A program made the position numbers and the translations under genes. The notes beneath the pieces are model-generated. The model was not told the origin of the DNA, did not search any database, and saw only the letters and a list, made by a program, of their open reading frames with translations. A DNA stretch of 64,000 bases from NCBI GenBank assembly GCA_016285455.1, contig JAEEQS010000001.1, forward strand, positions 359,511-423,510, in the 5' to 3' direction. Each line of letters begins with the position of its first letter. The first letter of the stretch is position 1. Positions 9,821-17,756 of the stretch are shown piece by piece. This DNA comes from Bacteroidales bacterium. GTDB lineage: Bacteria > Bacteroidota > Bacteroidia > Bacteroidales > UBA932.

Positions 9821-10456
9821 ATGATTGAGATTTTTAATGATATTTTGGTTCTTGCTCCTCACACAGATGATGGAGAGTTAGGAATGGGCGGAACAATCAG
9901 TAGATTAACTGCTCAAGGTAAGAAAGTGACTTATATTGCTTTCTCAACTGCAGAAGAGTCTGTTCCCGAAGGATTTCCGAAGGATATTCTTAAGACAGAA
10001 GTAAAACTTGCTACTGCTGTTCTTGGAATAAAACCGGAGAACTTGATTATCTACAATTATCAGGTCCGTAAATTGAATTATGCTCGTCAGGAAATTCTTG
10101 AAGACTTGATTAAGATTCGAAAAGCCAATCATTTTGATTTGGTGTTTATGCCAAGTCTTCATGATATACATCAGGATCACACTACGATAGCCCAAGAAGG
10201 ACTACGAGCATTCAAGAATACGACAGTTCTCGGTTATGAGTTGATTTGGAACAATCTTACTTTCAATACTCAGTGTTTTGTTAAGCTTGAAGAAGAAAAC
10301 ATAAAAACCAAGATTAAAGCTTTAAAGAAATATCATTCTCAAGGGAAGCGGGATTATCTATCTGATGACTTTATTAGTTCTATGGCTCGTGCAAGAGGTG
10401 TACAGATAGGCTGCCAATTTGCGGAAGCCTTTGAAGTTGTGAGGTTGTTTCTTTAA
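9821..10456 (+). CDS. PIG-L family deacetylase
   Basis: The 211-residue protein belongs to the zinc-dependent PIG-L/LmbE N-deacetylases. It shows APHTDDGELGMGG (residues 12-24; His14, Asp16 and Asp17 correspond to the zinc and base residues) and HDIHQDH (114-120). Members remove the N-acetyl group from GlcNAc-type substrates such as GlcNAc-PI, bacillithiol precursors and teicoplanin. Placed 7 bp after the LpxD-like gene, it probably frees the amine that the acyltransferase then re-acylates. Whether it acts on a nucleotide sugar or on a lipid-linked glycan cannot be told. Confidence 0.8.
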   Translation: MIEIFNDILVLAPHTDDGELGMGGTISRLTAQGKKVTYIAFSTAEESVPEGFPKDILKTEVKLATAVLGIKPENLIIYNYQVRKLNYARQEILEDLIKIRKANHFDLVFMPSLHDIHQDHTTIAQEGLRAFKNTTVLGYELIWNNLTFNTQCFVKLEEENIKTKIKALKKYHSQGKRDYLSDDFISSMARARGVQIGCQFAEAFEVVRLFL

Positions 10457-10593
10457 ATAATAAACAGTAAAGTTTCTCATTGATTCTATAAATATAAAGC
10501 ATTGATGCCACAACCTATCCAGTACTACCAGAATATCCATTGCTGGTCAAGTCGTGGATATAGAGAAGTGGAATCAGATAACTGACAATTATT
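10457..10593. other. Non-coding gap before wbpD
   Basis: This 137-bp gap separates the PIG-L gene from wbpD. I see no promoter box of the TAnnTTTG form, no hairpin followed by a T run, and no credible short gene in it. Confidence 0.4.
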
Positions 10594-11160
10594 ATGAAAG
10601 AAAAGAAATACTTCGTACATGAGTCCAGTTATGTGGATGATGGTGTACAGATTGGTGAAGGTACCAAAATTTGGCATTTCTGCCATGTGCAAAAAGGAGC
10701 AGTGATTGGAAAAAATTGTTCTCTGGGACAAAATGTCAACATTGGGAATAATGTTAAGGTGGGCAATGGCGTTCGTATTCAGAATAACGTCTCTGTATAT
10801 GAAGGTGTAGAACTTGAGGATAATGTTTTCTGTGGCCCCTCCTGTGTGTTTACCAATGTGATTACACCTCGTGCTCATTTCCCTGTGCACGGAGTGTATG
10901 CCAAGACTGTCATAAAAGAAGGTGCTTCTTTAGGAGCCAACTGCACAATTGTTTGTGGACATAATGTTGGAAAGAGTGCCTTGATAGGTTCAGGGGCTGT
11001 GGTTGCCAAGGATGTGAAGGACTATGCAGTGATGGTTGGTGTACCCGCAAAGCAGATTGGCTGGGTCTGCGAATGTGGCAAACGACTGGATGACTCGTTT
11101 AAATGTGATTGTGGCAGGAGCTATTCGCTCAAAGATGATATTCTTACGCAGGACAAGTAG
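10594..11160 (+). CDS. wbpD: UDP-GlcNAc3NA 3-N-acetyltransferase (WbpD/WlbB-like)
   Basis: The 188-residue protein is built almost entirely of left-handed beta-helix hexapeptides. It starts [16 protein letters not shown] and includes [15 protein letters not shown], both typical of WbpD/Wlb[18 protein letters not shown] lies near 110-126, and a C-terminal tail (about 156-175) contains four cysteines in the CEC...CDC pattern also seen in the family. The enzyme acetylates the 3-amine of UDP-GlcNAc3NA with acetyl-CoA. It fills the step between WbpE and WbpI. Its stop overlaps the GTG start of the next gene by one base. Confidence 0.87.
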   Translation: MKEKKYFVHESSYVDDGVQIGEGTKIWHFCHVQKGAVIGKNCSLGQNVNIGNNVKVGNGVRIQNNVSVYEGVELEDNVFCGPSCVFTNVITPRAHFPVHGVYAKTVIKEGASLGANCTIVCGHNVGKSALIGSGAVVAKDVKDYAVMVGVPAKQIGWVCECGKRLDDSFKCDCGRSYSLKDDILTQDK

Positions 11161-12299
11161 TGGCAAATAGTAAAGACATACTCCTTAAACTCGTCCGATT
11201 GGCAATGGGTTGGGAGAATGATTACACACTCCCCGATGATATTTACTGGAGGGAAGTACTGGAGATGGCTTCTAAGCAGGGGGTTGAGGCGATTGCCTTG
11301 GATGGTTTTGATGTGTACATATCAAAGAATCCAGGAGCAGCAAGTCCTTTGAAGAACCCCAAGACGGAACTTTTGATGTTTGAGGCTATTGGTCGACTTA
11401 ACTTGATCGAGTACAATAATTTGCAACACCTGGCGGCATTACTGGAACTGTCGGAGGTGCTTTTGAAGAAGCAGATTCCCTTCATGATAATGAAAGGCTT
11501 TGCCTGCGGGCAGTATTATCCTAATCCTAAGCATCGGGAGTGTGGGGATATTGATATATATACGGGTGCTAAGTTTAAAGAGAGTAACGATACTTTGAAG
11601 TCCGCAGGGGTAGATGTCGATCCGCATTACTACCGTCATTCTATTTCGTATATCAAAAAAACGATGATAGAGAATCACCGTATTCTTTGCGACTTGCGTG
11701 GGCCTACTAAACAAACTCGTGCACTTGAGGCACAGATGGAAGAGGAGGCTAAGAAGATTATTGAGAATAGGACACCGGTGAGGATTCAGGGACATGTTAT
11801 TGTTGGTGCTGTATTTCCATCTGCGAATTTTAATGCTCTGTTTCTTCCTTGGCATGTGTCTGCACACTTTGAGTTTGAGCGGGTTACGTTGAGGCATTTG
11901 TTAGATTGGGCTTTGTTTTTAGTGGCGGAAGGGAAGAATATTGATGTTGAGTTTTTTCGCGAGGCGAAACGGAAATATACCTATGGGTATAGCAAGTTTG
12001 CAGACATCTTGACTCTTTTGGCATTAAAGTACCTTAATATGCCTGCACGAGACATCCCGCTTGGTATCATAGAAGATGCATATAACTGCGATGTTGGTTT
12101 GACTGAGCGAGTGTTTGACTATATGTTTGTTGGGCAACTGAGGGAGCGAGACAAAAACATATGGAAATTTAGATGGAATAATGCTAAACGCATCTGGCAG
12201 GAGCGGTGGAAATACAAGGAATTATATGGTATGGGCATGTTCCGATTCCTGCTTCATAAGATGTCTGGTGTAATTTTTAGAGTGGGTGATGAGGATTAA
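11160..12299 (+). CDS. Nucleotidyltransferase-fold protein (NTP_transf_5), intact copy 1
   Basis: The 379-residue protein begins at GTG 11160, overlapping the wbpD stop. The segment MIMKGFACGQYYPNPKHR followed by ECGDIDIYTG (about 109-137) is the signature of the NTP_transf_5 family, with a GDID metal-binding motif as in DNA polymerase beta-like nucleotidyltransferases. These proteins are frequent in Bacteroidota polysaccharide loci but their reaction is not established. A second intact copy lies at 36236 and remnants of three others lie between 14962 and 20660. The end overlaps the beta-helix gene. Function should be left open. Confidence 0.75.
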   Translation: MANSKDILLKLVRLAMGWENDYTLPDDIYWREVLEMASKQGVEAIALDGFDVYISKNPGAASPLKNPKTELLMFEAIGRLNLIEYNNLQHLAALLELSEVLLKKQIPFMIMKGFACGQYYPNPKHRECGDIDIYTGAKFKESNDTLKSAGVDVDPHYYRHSISYIKKTMIENHRILCDLRGPTKQTRALEAQMEEEAKKIIENRTPVRIQGHVIVGAVFPSANFNALFLPWHVSAHFEFERVTLRHLLDWALFLVAEGKNIDVEFFREAKRKYTYGYSKFADILTLLALKYLNMPARDIPLGIIEDAYNCDVGLTERVFDYMFVGQLRERDKNIWKFRWNNAKRIWQERWKYKELYGMGMFRFLLHKMSGVIFRVGDED

Positions 12300-13896
12300 A
12301 TCTGGAATACTTTCATTAATAGTGGGCTTATTCTTGCTGATAGTTGGAGCTTCCGTGACAACAGGAAAAGCACCACTAAAGGCCATTTCGCCCTATGAAT
12401 ATGGATTCTCAACGGCGAAAACCGATGAGGAACGTTTCCGTGTTCTGTATGATACGCATGTTGCAGCTTTAGTTGCCGGGACAAATGTGGATTATTCAGG
12501 TATTAAGCGCATTGACTTGGAAATACCCAAGGATGCTAAGAGTATTCCGCTGACAAAGGTGAATGATTTTGCGGGAGTGGAGTTTAATGTGAAGAATACT
12601 CAGAAAGACTTTTTCTTGTTCTCTTATACGGCCAAGGCTACTCTTGTCAAGGTGTCCAAGTGGGATATTGACAGGGGTAATTTCAAGCGGTACCCTCAAT
12701 TGAAAAAGGGTCGTAGGCTGTTGGTGATTTCTGACAATAATCCTTGGGTGCTGAACCGCGAAGGGTACAACTATGGACATGTTCGGAAGGATATATTGCT
12801 GCTTAAGAACGGGAAGGCTGTTAACAGGACGGTGATGCCTTATAACAATATGGACTCTTCGCCGTCCTGTTCTTTTTATGCCTTATCTGAAGATGGGATG
12901 ACCGTGGCTAACATAACACTTAATAGAAGTAAGGACAGCTCAAAGAAGACATACATGATGAGTGTAGTTGGGGTGGATGGACTAACCCTAAACAAAGTAT
13001 CCATCCATACACCAGAAAATCAGGGGGAAAGCGATGTTGCGATTATGATTAAGGAGTGTACAAATGTGATATTCAAAGATGTGACCATTGACGGAACGTA
13101 TTCGAGGTCGAACTTTTCTGGGTATGGCGTTAGTTTGAACAACATCTGGAATTTCAAGGCAACTAATATGTTTGGTCGTGGAAATTGGGGCGTGTTCGGA
13201 ACTAACAATGTAAATATAGCCAGTTTTGAAGATTGCGACATCAACCGTTTTGATATTCATTGTTATGGTCGCGACATTTCCTTTAAGAACGTGACGTTTC
13301 GGGACAAGTACAACCAGTTTGCCTCGGTATTCGGGACAATAATGTTTGATGGGTGTAATTTCATTCATTTCTGCCCGGTGTTGAACGGTACGTCATACAA
13401 TTCGTATGTGGGTTATGACATTGTGATGAAAAACTGTACCTTTACGGCTCGTAAGGGAAAAAACATCATAGTGGACTGCGGTCGCTTGGATAATGTAGTC
13501 AATGCCCGTCGGGAACTTTTGGAGAGGTGTCTGCCTAATATTTCTATTAATAAACTTACCATATTTTTCGAGGATGACATCTCGAATTTCTATCTGCTAT
13601 TCATACGACGTAAAGAGGGGGAGGCATTTACACGTCCGTTTGGACATATTTCGAATTTGATCGTATCTGGTGTAAAGTTTATCTATCTGAAAGAACGTGT
13701 TCCTTGTAACTTCTATACCTCCAATATAGACTTGGTTATTGATACTCCTGTTAAGAATGTCTTGACCGACATCGACCTCATAGGCAATTCAATAGGTCAC
13801 AAGAAGTATTACGGCTACTTGTATAACAAGATTCAGCTGCGTTCACCAAGGTCCAATGTACTCATGACAAAGATTAATGCCGAGAATATGGAATAA
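12289..13896 (+). CDS. Secreted right-handed beta-helix protein
   Basis: The product starts MRIKSGILSLIVGLFLLIVG, a clear signal peptide or N-terminal anchor. It continues into about 400 residues with repeating short beta-strand units such as NVIFKDVTID, ISFKNVTFRD and IMFDGCNF (about 250-400), the pattern of pectate-lyase-like parallel beta-helices. Total length is about 535 residues. Such folds occur in polysaccharide lyases, epimerases and phage-like depolymerases, so an exported glycan-active role is plausible but no catalytic set is recognised. I prefer ATG 12289 to GTG 12286. It overlaps the preceding gene by 11 bp. The final 60 bp before the next gene hold nothing recognisable. Confidence 0.65.
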   Translation: MRIKSGILSLIVGLFLLIVGASVTTGKAPLKAISPYEYGFSTAKTDEERFRVLYDTHVAALVAGTNVDYSGIKRIDLEIPKDAKSIPLTKVNDFAGVEFNVKNTQKDFFLFSYTAKATLVKVSKWDIDRGNFKRYPQLKKGRRLLVISDNNPWVLNREGYNYGHVRKDILLLKNGKAVNRTVMPYNNMDSSPSCSFYALSEDGMTVANITLNRSKDSSKKTYMMSVVGVDGLTLNKVSIHTPENQGESDVAIMIKECTNVIFKDVTIDGTYSRSNFSGYGVSLNNIWNFKATNMFGRGNWGVFGTNNVNIASFEDCDINRFDIHCYGRDISFKNVTFRDKYNQFASVFGTIMFDGCNFIHFCPVLNGTSYNSYVGYDIVMKNCTFTARKGKNIIVDCGRLDNVVNARRELLERCLPNISINKLTIFFEDDISNFYLLFIRRKEGEAFTRPFGHISNLIVSGVKFIYLKERVPCNFYTSNIDLVIDTPVKNVLTDIDLIGNSIGHKKYYGYLYNKIQLRSPRSNVLMTKINAENME

Positions 13897-13955
13897 GATT
13901 GCAGTGGATGGGTTGAGGAGGACGCTGGAGAGTTTAAATAAGAAATAAACATATT

Positions 13956-14936
13956 ATGAATATATATATATTAATAGCCGCAATTCTATTTGCCATAGAA
14001 CTGTTATATCTGTTCATTGCAAGGAGATTGAATATCGTAGATAAGCCTAATTTAAGGTCTTCTCATAAAAAGATTACTGTTTTAGGTGGAGGGATAATCT
14101 TCATTATCGGAATATGGCTGTGGGCATTGTTCTTTGGTGTTCATGACCCCTGGTTCTTGTTAGGGTTGAGTTTAGTGGCGTTAGTTAGTTTTGCGGATGA
14201 TGTGCATTCCGTTCCAAATTGGATTAGGCTGGTTATTCAGTTTGCGGCAATCTTTTTAATTATTTATGATATAGGATTATTAAAGTTAGATTTGTGGTAT
14301 TGGGTCTTAATTGTTGTAATTGTGAGTGTGGGAATAGTGAATGCCTATAATTTCATGGATGGAATAAATGGAATAACCGGAGGGTATTCATTAATAGTGA
14401 TTCTTTCTTTAATCGTAATGTATGATAAGTTTGGATTTGATTTGTCTATGCTTATCGTTGTTGGAATAAGCCTTCTGGTATTTTGCTTCTTCAATTTTAG
14501 AAATAAAGCGCTTTGTTTTGCCGGGGACGTTGGGGCAGTTAGTATTGCATTTATTGTAATTTTCTGTTTGTGCTGTTTGATAAATAAGACAAAGGATCCT
14601 ACATATATTGTTTTCCTTGGTGTCTACGGAGTAGATACTGTTCTTACTATCATTCATAGGATTAAATTGCATGAAAAGTTAGGCCAAGCCCATAGAAAAC
14701 ATGCATATCAGATAATGGCAAATGAACTCCATATTCCTCATGTGGTGGTTTCTTTGATTTATATGGGGCTGCAGGCGTTGATTTCTGCCGGGTTGATATG
14801 GCTACCAGTTAATCATTATGTATATGCGGCAGTGGTTCTTTTCTTGCTTGCCGTTGGGTATTTAATCTTCATGAAGAAATACTATCATTTACACGAGGAG
14901 TATTTAAAGAGTGTGGCTGAGAAGGCAGAGCATTAA
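13956..14936 (+). CDS. Polyprenyl-phosphate sugar-1-phosphate transferase (WecA/WbpL/MraY family)
   Basis: This 326-residue integral membrane protein has about ten hydrophobic segments and the family motifs in order: VDKPNLRSSHKK (29-40), SFADDVHSVP (79-88, the DD pair), NAYNFMDGINGITGG (129-143), FAGDVGAVS (188-196) and HRKHAYQ (246-252). The family moves GlcNAc-1-P, FucNAc-1-P or a related sugar to undecaprenyl phosphate at the inner membrane, starting each repeat unit. At the end of block 1 it is the natural initiator for that glycan. A second, unrelated initiator (PglC type) lies at 26490. Confidence 0.88.
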   Translation: MNIYILIAAILFAIELLYLFIARRLNIVDKPNLRSSHKKITVLGGGIIFIIGIWLWALFFGVHDPWFLLGLSLVALVSFADDVHSVPNWIRLVIQFAAIFLIIYDIGLLKLDLWYWVLIVVIVSVGIVNAYNFMDGINGITGGYSLIVILSLIVMYDKFGFDLSMLIVVGISLLVFCFFNFRNKALCFAGDVGAVSIAFIVIFCLCCLINKTKDPTYIVFLGVYGVDTVLTIIHRIKLHEKLGQAHRKHAYQIMANELHIPHVVVSLIYMGLQALISAGLIWLPVNHYVYAAVVLFLLAVGYLIFMKKYYHLHEEYLKSVAEKAEH

Positions 14937-14961
14937 CGTTTGTTTTTTACAAGTATCTTAA

Positions 14962-15090
14962 GTTGAGGTTAATCCTGAGCATAAGGGACTGGTGCTTAGG
15001 GATATGATTTCTCAGGAATTCTTGAAAGAAAAGCCTATGGGGAATGTGTTTACTGGCGTTGTTGACACGATGGTTTGGAGAAAAATTTAA
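14962..15090 (+). pseudogene. NTP_transf_5 C-terminal remnant (fragment 1)
   Basis: A 42-codon open stretch reads VEVNPEHKGLVLRDMISQEF and on to a stop at 15088. It lines up with the C-terminal part of the next decayed gene (LKERILDDMIYPEFAEEEQ). Another frame just upstream continues a plausible match, which suggests a frameshift. It has no start of its own and overlaps the next fragment's possible start. I read it as the tail of a destroyed NTP_transf_5 gene. The resemblance was judged by eye only. Confidence 0.5.
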
Positions 15091-15773
15091 AAGTGAATGA
15101 TATAGTCAAGAACAGACAAGACTTTCTGACACTGTTGCGTATGGGTATCAGTGGTAAGACTGCTACCTTGAATGGTAAGGTGAGCTGGGAGGATGTAAAA
15201 GTACTTGCTTTACGGCAGGTACTTTTTTCTGTTGTAGCTGACGGTGTCGGTGGTTTGCCGGTAGATGCCAGACCGCCAGAGATGGAATTGTTCCAGTGGA
15301 TTGCAATGGTTTCTCAGGACGAGAATCGTTTTGATATTCAACATACTTCTGAGATAGATTGGGAATGGCTATATGGGGTTCTGGAGGATTTTCATATGAT
15401 GGATTTCTTCAACTACTTGAATGCCATATGTATAGAGGATTTGGGCTTTGATGCTGGGCTATTTCCTTCTATGGCAGGCGTTGGAAAGCCGGGATCTAAA
15501 ACAGTATCTGCCGACTCAGAGGCTAATGTATGTGAAGGTTCTGATGTGGCCGTTATTGATAGAGGACTGAAAGAAAGGATTCTGGATGATATGATTTATC
15601 CTGAGTTTGCCGAGGAAGAACAACCAGGATTGAGTTTCTTTAGACGAGTGGCTTTCAAGTATCGCCGCTGGCAGGCCAATGCCTGGAAACAAAGGCTTTG
15701 TTTCTCCGGCAGTAGGTTTGTCGCCTTCTGGAATAGCGTTTGGGCGCATATCCTTAAGCCGGAAAGCATTTAA
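15075..15773 (+). pseudogene. Internally deleted NTP_transf_5 gene (fragment 2)
   Basis: The 232-codon frame opens with TTG 15075 or GTG 15093. It starts like the intact copies (LTLLRMGISGKTATLNGKVSWEDVKVLALRQ versus the 11160 product's first 40 residues, as far as can be aligned by eye). It ends with a C-terminal region of family type (GLKERILDDMIYPEF, then FRRVAFKYRRWQANAWKQRL). The central catalytic part with the LKG...GDID motif is missing, so the product is about 150 residues short of the 380-390 norm. I read it as an in-frame deletion derivative, probably inactive. The region downstream holds ATCGCTGAG at 15785 and then the WbuC gene. Confidence 0.55.
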
Positions 15774-15857
15774 AATGAGGATTTATCGCTGAGATAAGTT
15801 TCTGCGATTAAATTATATCGTTGAATAAAAGATATTTAAGTGAAAATAGATTTTTGT

Positions 15858-16256
15858 ATGAAAATAGATGTCGAGTTATTGGATAATCTTACGGCTCAGG
15901 CAAAGGCATCGCCGAGGCTGAGGATGAATTATGATCTTAGGAATTCGGAGAGAGACGGGAGCCAGAGGATGCTGAATGCCATTGAGCCAGGGAGTCCGCT
16001 GCCGATACACAGGCATATGAAGTCTTCGGAGACGGTGATTTGCCTGAGAGGGCATCTTAGGGAGGTTTTCTATGATGATAATGGTAAGGTTACGGAGGTA
16101 ATAGATTTGAGGCCGGAGAGTGATTGCGTGGGATTGTGTATTCCGATAGGGCAGTGGCATACGGTGGAGGTGCTGGAGAGCGGGACGGTGATTATGGAGG
16201 TGAAGGATGGGGCGTATGAGCCGTTGAGGGAAGAGAATATATTTGTCGTTGAATAG
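15858..16256 (+). CDS. wbuC: WbuC family cupin metalloprotein
   Basis: The 132-residue product matches the WbuC family of small cupins found at the ends of O-antigen loci. It has PIHRHMKSSETVICLRG, with the metal-binding histidines and glutamate, and later GQWHTVEVLESGTVIMEVKDG ending in YEPLREENIF. The reaction is not established. I start at ATG 15858; an in-frame GTG at 15840 would add six residues repeating the same KID start. A C-terminal fragment of a second WbuC lies at 20108-20184, so the two copies bracket the metallophosphoesterase/ATPase cassette. Confidence 0.78.
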   Translation: MKIDVELLDNLTAQAKASPRLRMNYDLRNSERDGSQRMLNAIEPGSPLPIHRHMKSSETVICLRGHLREVFYDDNGKVTEVIDLRPESDCVGLCIPIGQWHTVEVLESGTVIMEVKDGAYEPLREENIFVVE

Positions 16257-16327
16257 AAATAATGACAATAGTGGGGAAATAGTTTTAAAACATAAATAAA
16301 CATTTCGATAATTGAAAGGTGTCTTTT

Positions 16328-17752
16328 ATGAATAATCACTATTCAATACTGCAAATTTCAGATTTACATAAGCCTGAAAACTGTAACCTTAACAATCTTT
16401 TCTATTCACTTCAGAGGGATTGCGAAGCTTATACCATAGAAGGTTTGTGTAAGCCGAAAATCATTGTGGTAAGTGGTGATCTGGTGGAAGGCTCTAAAGA
16501 TGCAGATGCCGAAAACATAATTAAGGATCAATATGTTGAGGCCGGAAAGTTTTTAGCACAACTAACAGATTACTTCCTTGAAGGTGACAGAAGCAGAATG
16601 ATAATCGTGCCTGGAAACCACGACTATTGCTATACTGTGTCTAAAGATAGCATGACCCTGTCTATAGAAGAGAAACTTGACGAAGATTATAAGCAATTCA
16701 AAGAAGCCAATCCCCAAGTTAGGTGGCACTGGAAAGAGAGAAGGTATTACCATATTACAAATTGGGAGCGTTATGCCCAACGTTTTGACCTGTTCAAAGC
16801 CTTCTATAACGATTTTTATAAAGGAATTAGGGAATTACCTGACCAAATGGATGTTGATTCATACATCATAGAATTGTCCACCTACCGAGTCGCTTTTGTT
16901 TGTTTCAACAGTTGCTACCGACTTGACCATCTCAATCCAATGGGTTGCATTTGCCCTGATGCAATTTCCAAGGCACACGAACGCCTTGCGAACTTGAAGA
17001 ATATGGGCTATCTGCTTGTTGGCGTTTGGCATCATCATATATCAGGCCTTCCTGTTGAGAACAACTACATGGATTACCGAATTCTCAATGCCATGATGCA
17101 GGAAGATATTAAGGTAGGCTTGTTTGGCCATCAGCATGTAAGTACTGCTGTGCAAGAGTATAGTGACATTACATCGAAACAGAGCATACTCTTGATTAGT
17201 AGTGGAAGCCTTTATGGGAACCGATATCAACTGGTGACAGGGGTACCAAGGCAGTATAATATTATAGAAATGTCGTACAATAGCGAAGAGGTAACCCTTG
17301 AACTTAATGTGAGAAAGGACAATAGCCAATATGGTTATGACATACCCCAGTGGATAAAACAACCAATAGGTATCAAGAGTTTGCCTAAATATTCACATCG
17401 CCTACATATAGAAAAGCCCAGAATAGAATATGTCGTTGCAGATATTGACAGGGTGGTGAAACAAACTGGAGATTTTGGAATAGCCTGTCAACGGCTGTTA
17501 GAAATAGGTCTTGACAACGAACTGGCTCTAAAATACTTCGATAGTTACATTCCTAAGGTTACTGATAAAGGTCAAATAAAAGCATTTCTGACAAATCCTA
17601 TAACAATGTCTCAATATATGACTGCCCTCGACACAGCTATTTCCCTGAGGGATCTTGAATGGATTAGAGTATTGATTATTAATGAGAAGTTCGCTTCGGA
17701 ATCAAATCCTTACCTGAATGAATTGAGGAATTTGGCAAACAAAATGATTTGA
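16328..17752 (+). CDS. Metallophosphoesterase (calcineurin-like) with helical C-terminal extension
   Basis: The protein is about 474 residues from ATG 16328, which is preceded by GAAAGG; GTG 16319 is an alternative. All calcineurin-like metal and catalytic motifs are present: ISDLH (12-16), GDLVEG (about 49), GNHDY (96), VWHHHIS (about 233) and GHQHV (266). A C-terminal extension of some 130 residues (345-474) looks helical and matches nothing I know. The next gene starts 4 bp downstream and encodes an Hsp90-like ATPase, so the two form one unit. Substrate may be a phosphodiester in nucleic acid, a nucleotide or a protein phosphate. A defence role is an inference from pairing and location. 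Confidence 0.8.
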   Translation: MNNHYSILQISDLHKPENCNLNNLFYSLQRDCEAYTIEGLCKPKIIVVSGDLVEGSKDADAENIIKDQYVEAGKFLAQLTDYFLEGDRSRMIIVPGNHDYCYTVSKDSMTLSIEEKLDEDYKQFKEANPQVRWHWKERRYYHITNWERYAQRFDLFKAFYNDFYKGIRELPDQMDVDSYIIELSTYRVAFVCFNSCYRLDHLNPMGCICPDAISKAHERLANLKNMGYLLVGVWHHHISGLPVENNYMDYRILNAMMQEDIKVGLFGHQHVSTAVQEYSDITSKQSILLISSGSLYGNRYQLVTGVPRQYNIIEMSYNSEEVTLELNVRKDNSQYGYDIPQWIKQPIGIKSLPKYSHRLHIEKPRIEYVVADIDRVVKQTGDFGIACQRLLEIGLDNELALKYFDSYIPKVTDKGQIKAFLTNPITMSQYMTALDTAISLRDLEWIRVLIINEKFASESNPYLNELRNLANKMI

Positions 17753-17756
17753 AGCA

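Noticed and set aside
13897..13955. Short reading frame resembling a lost C-terminus (AVDGLRRTLESLNKK)
   Set aside because: Only about 18 codons and no homologue I can name; too short to annotate.
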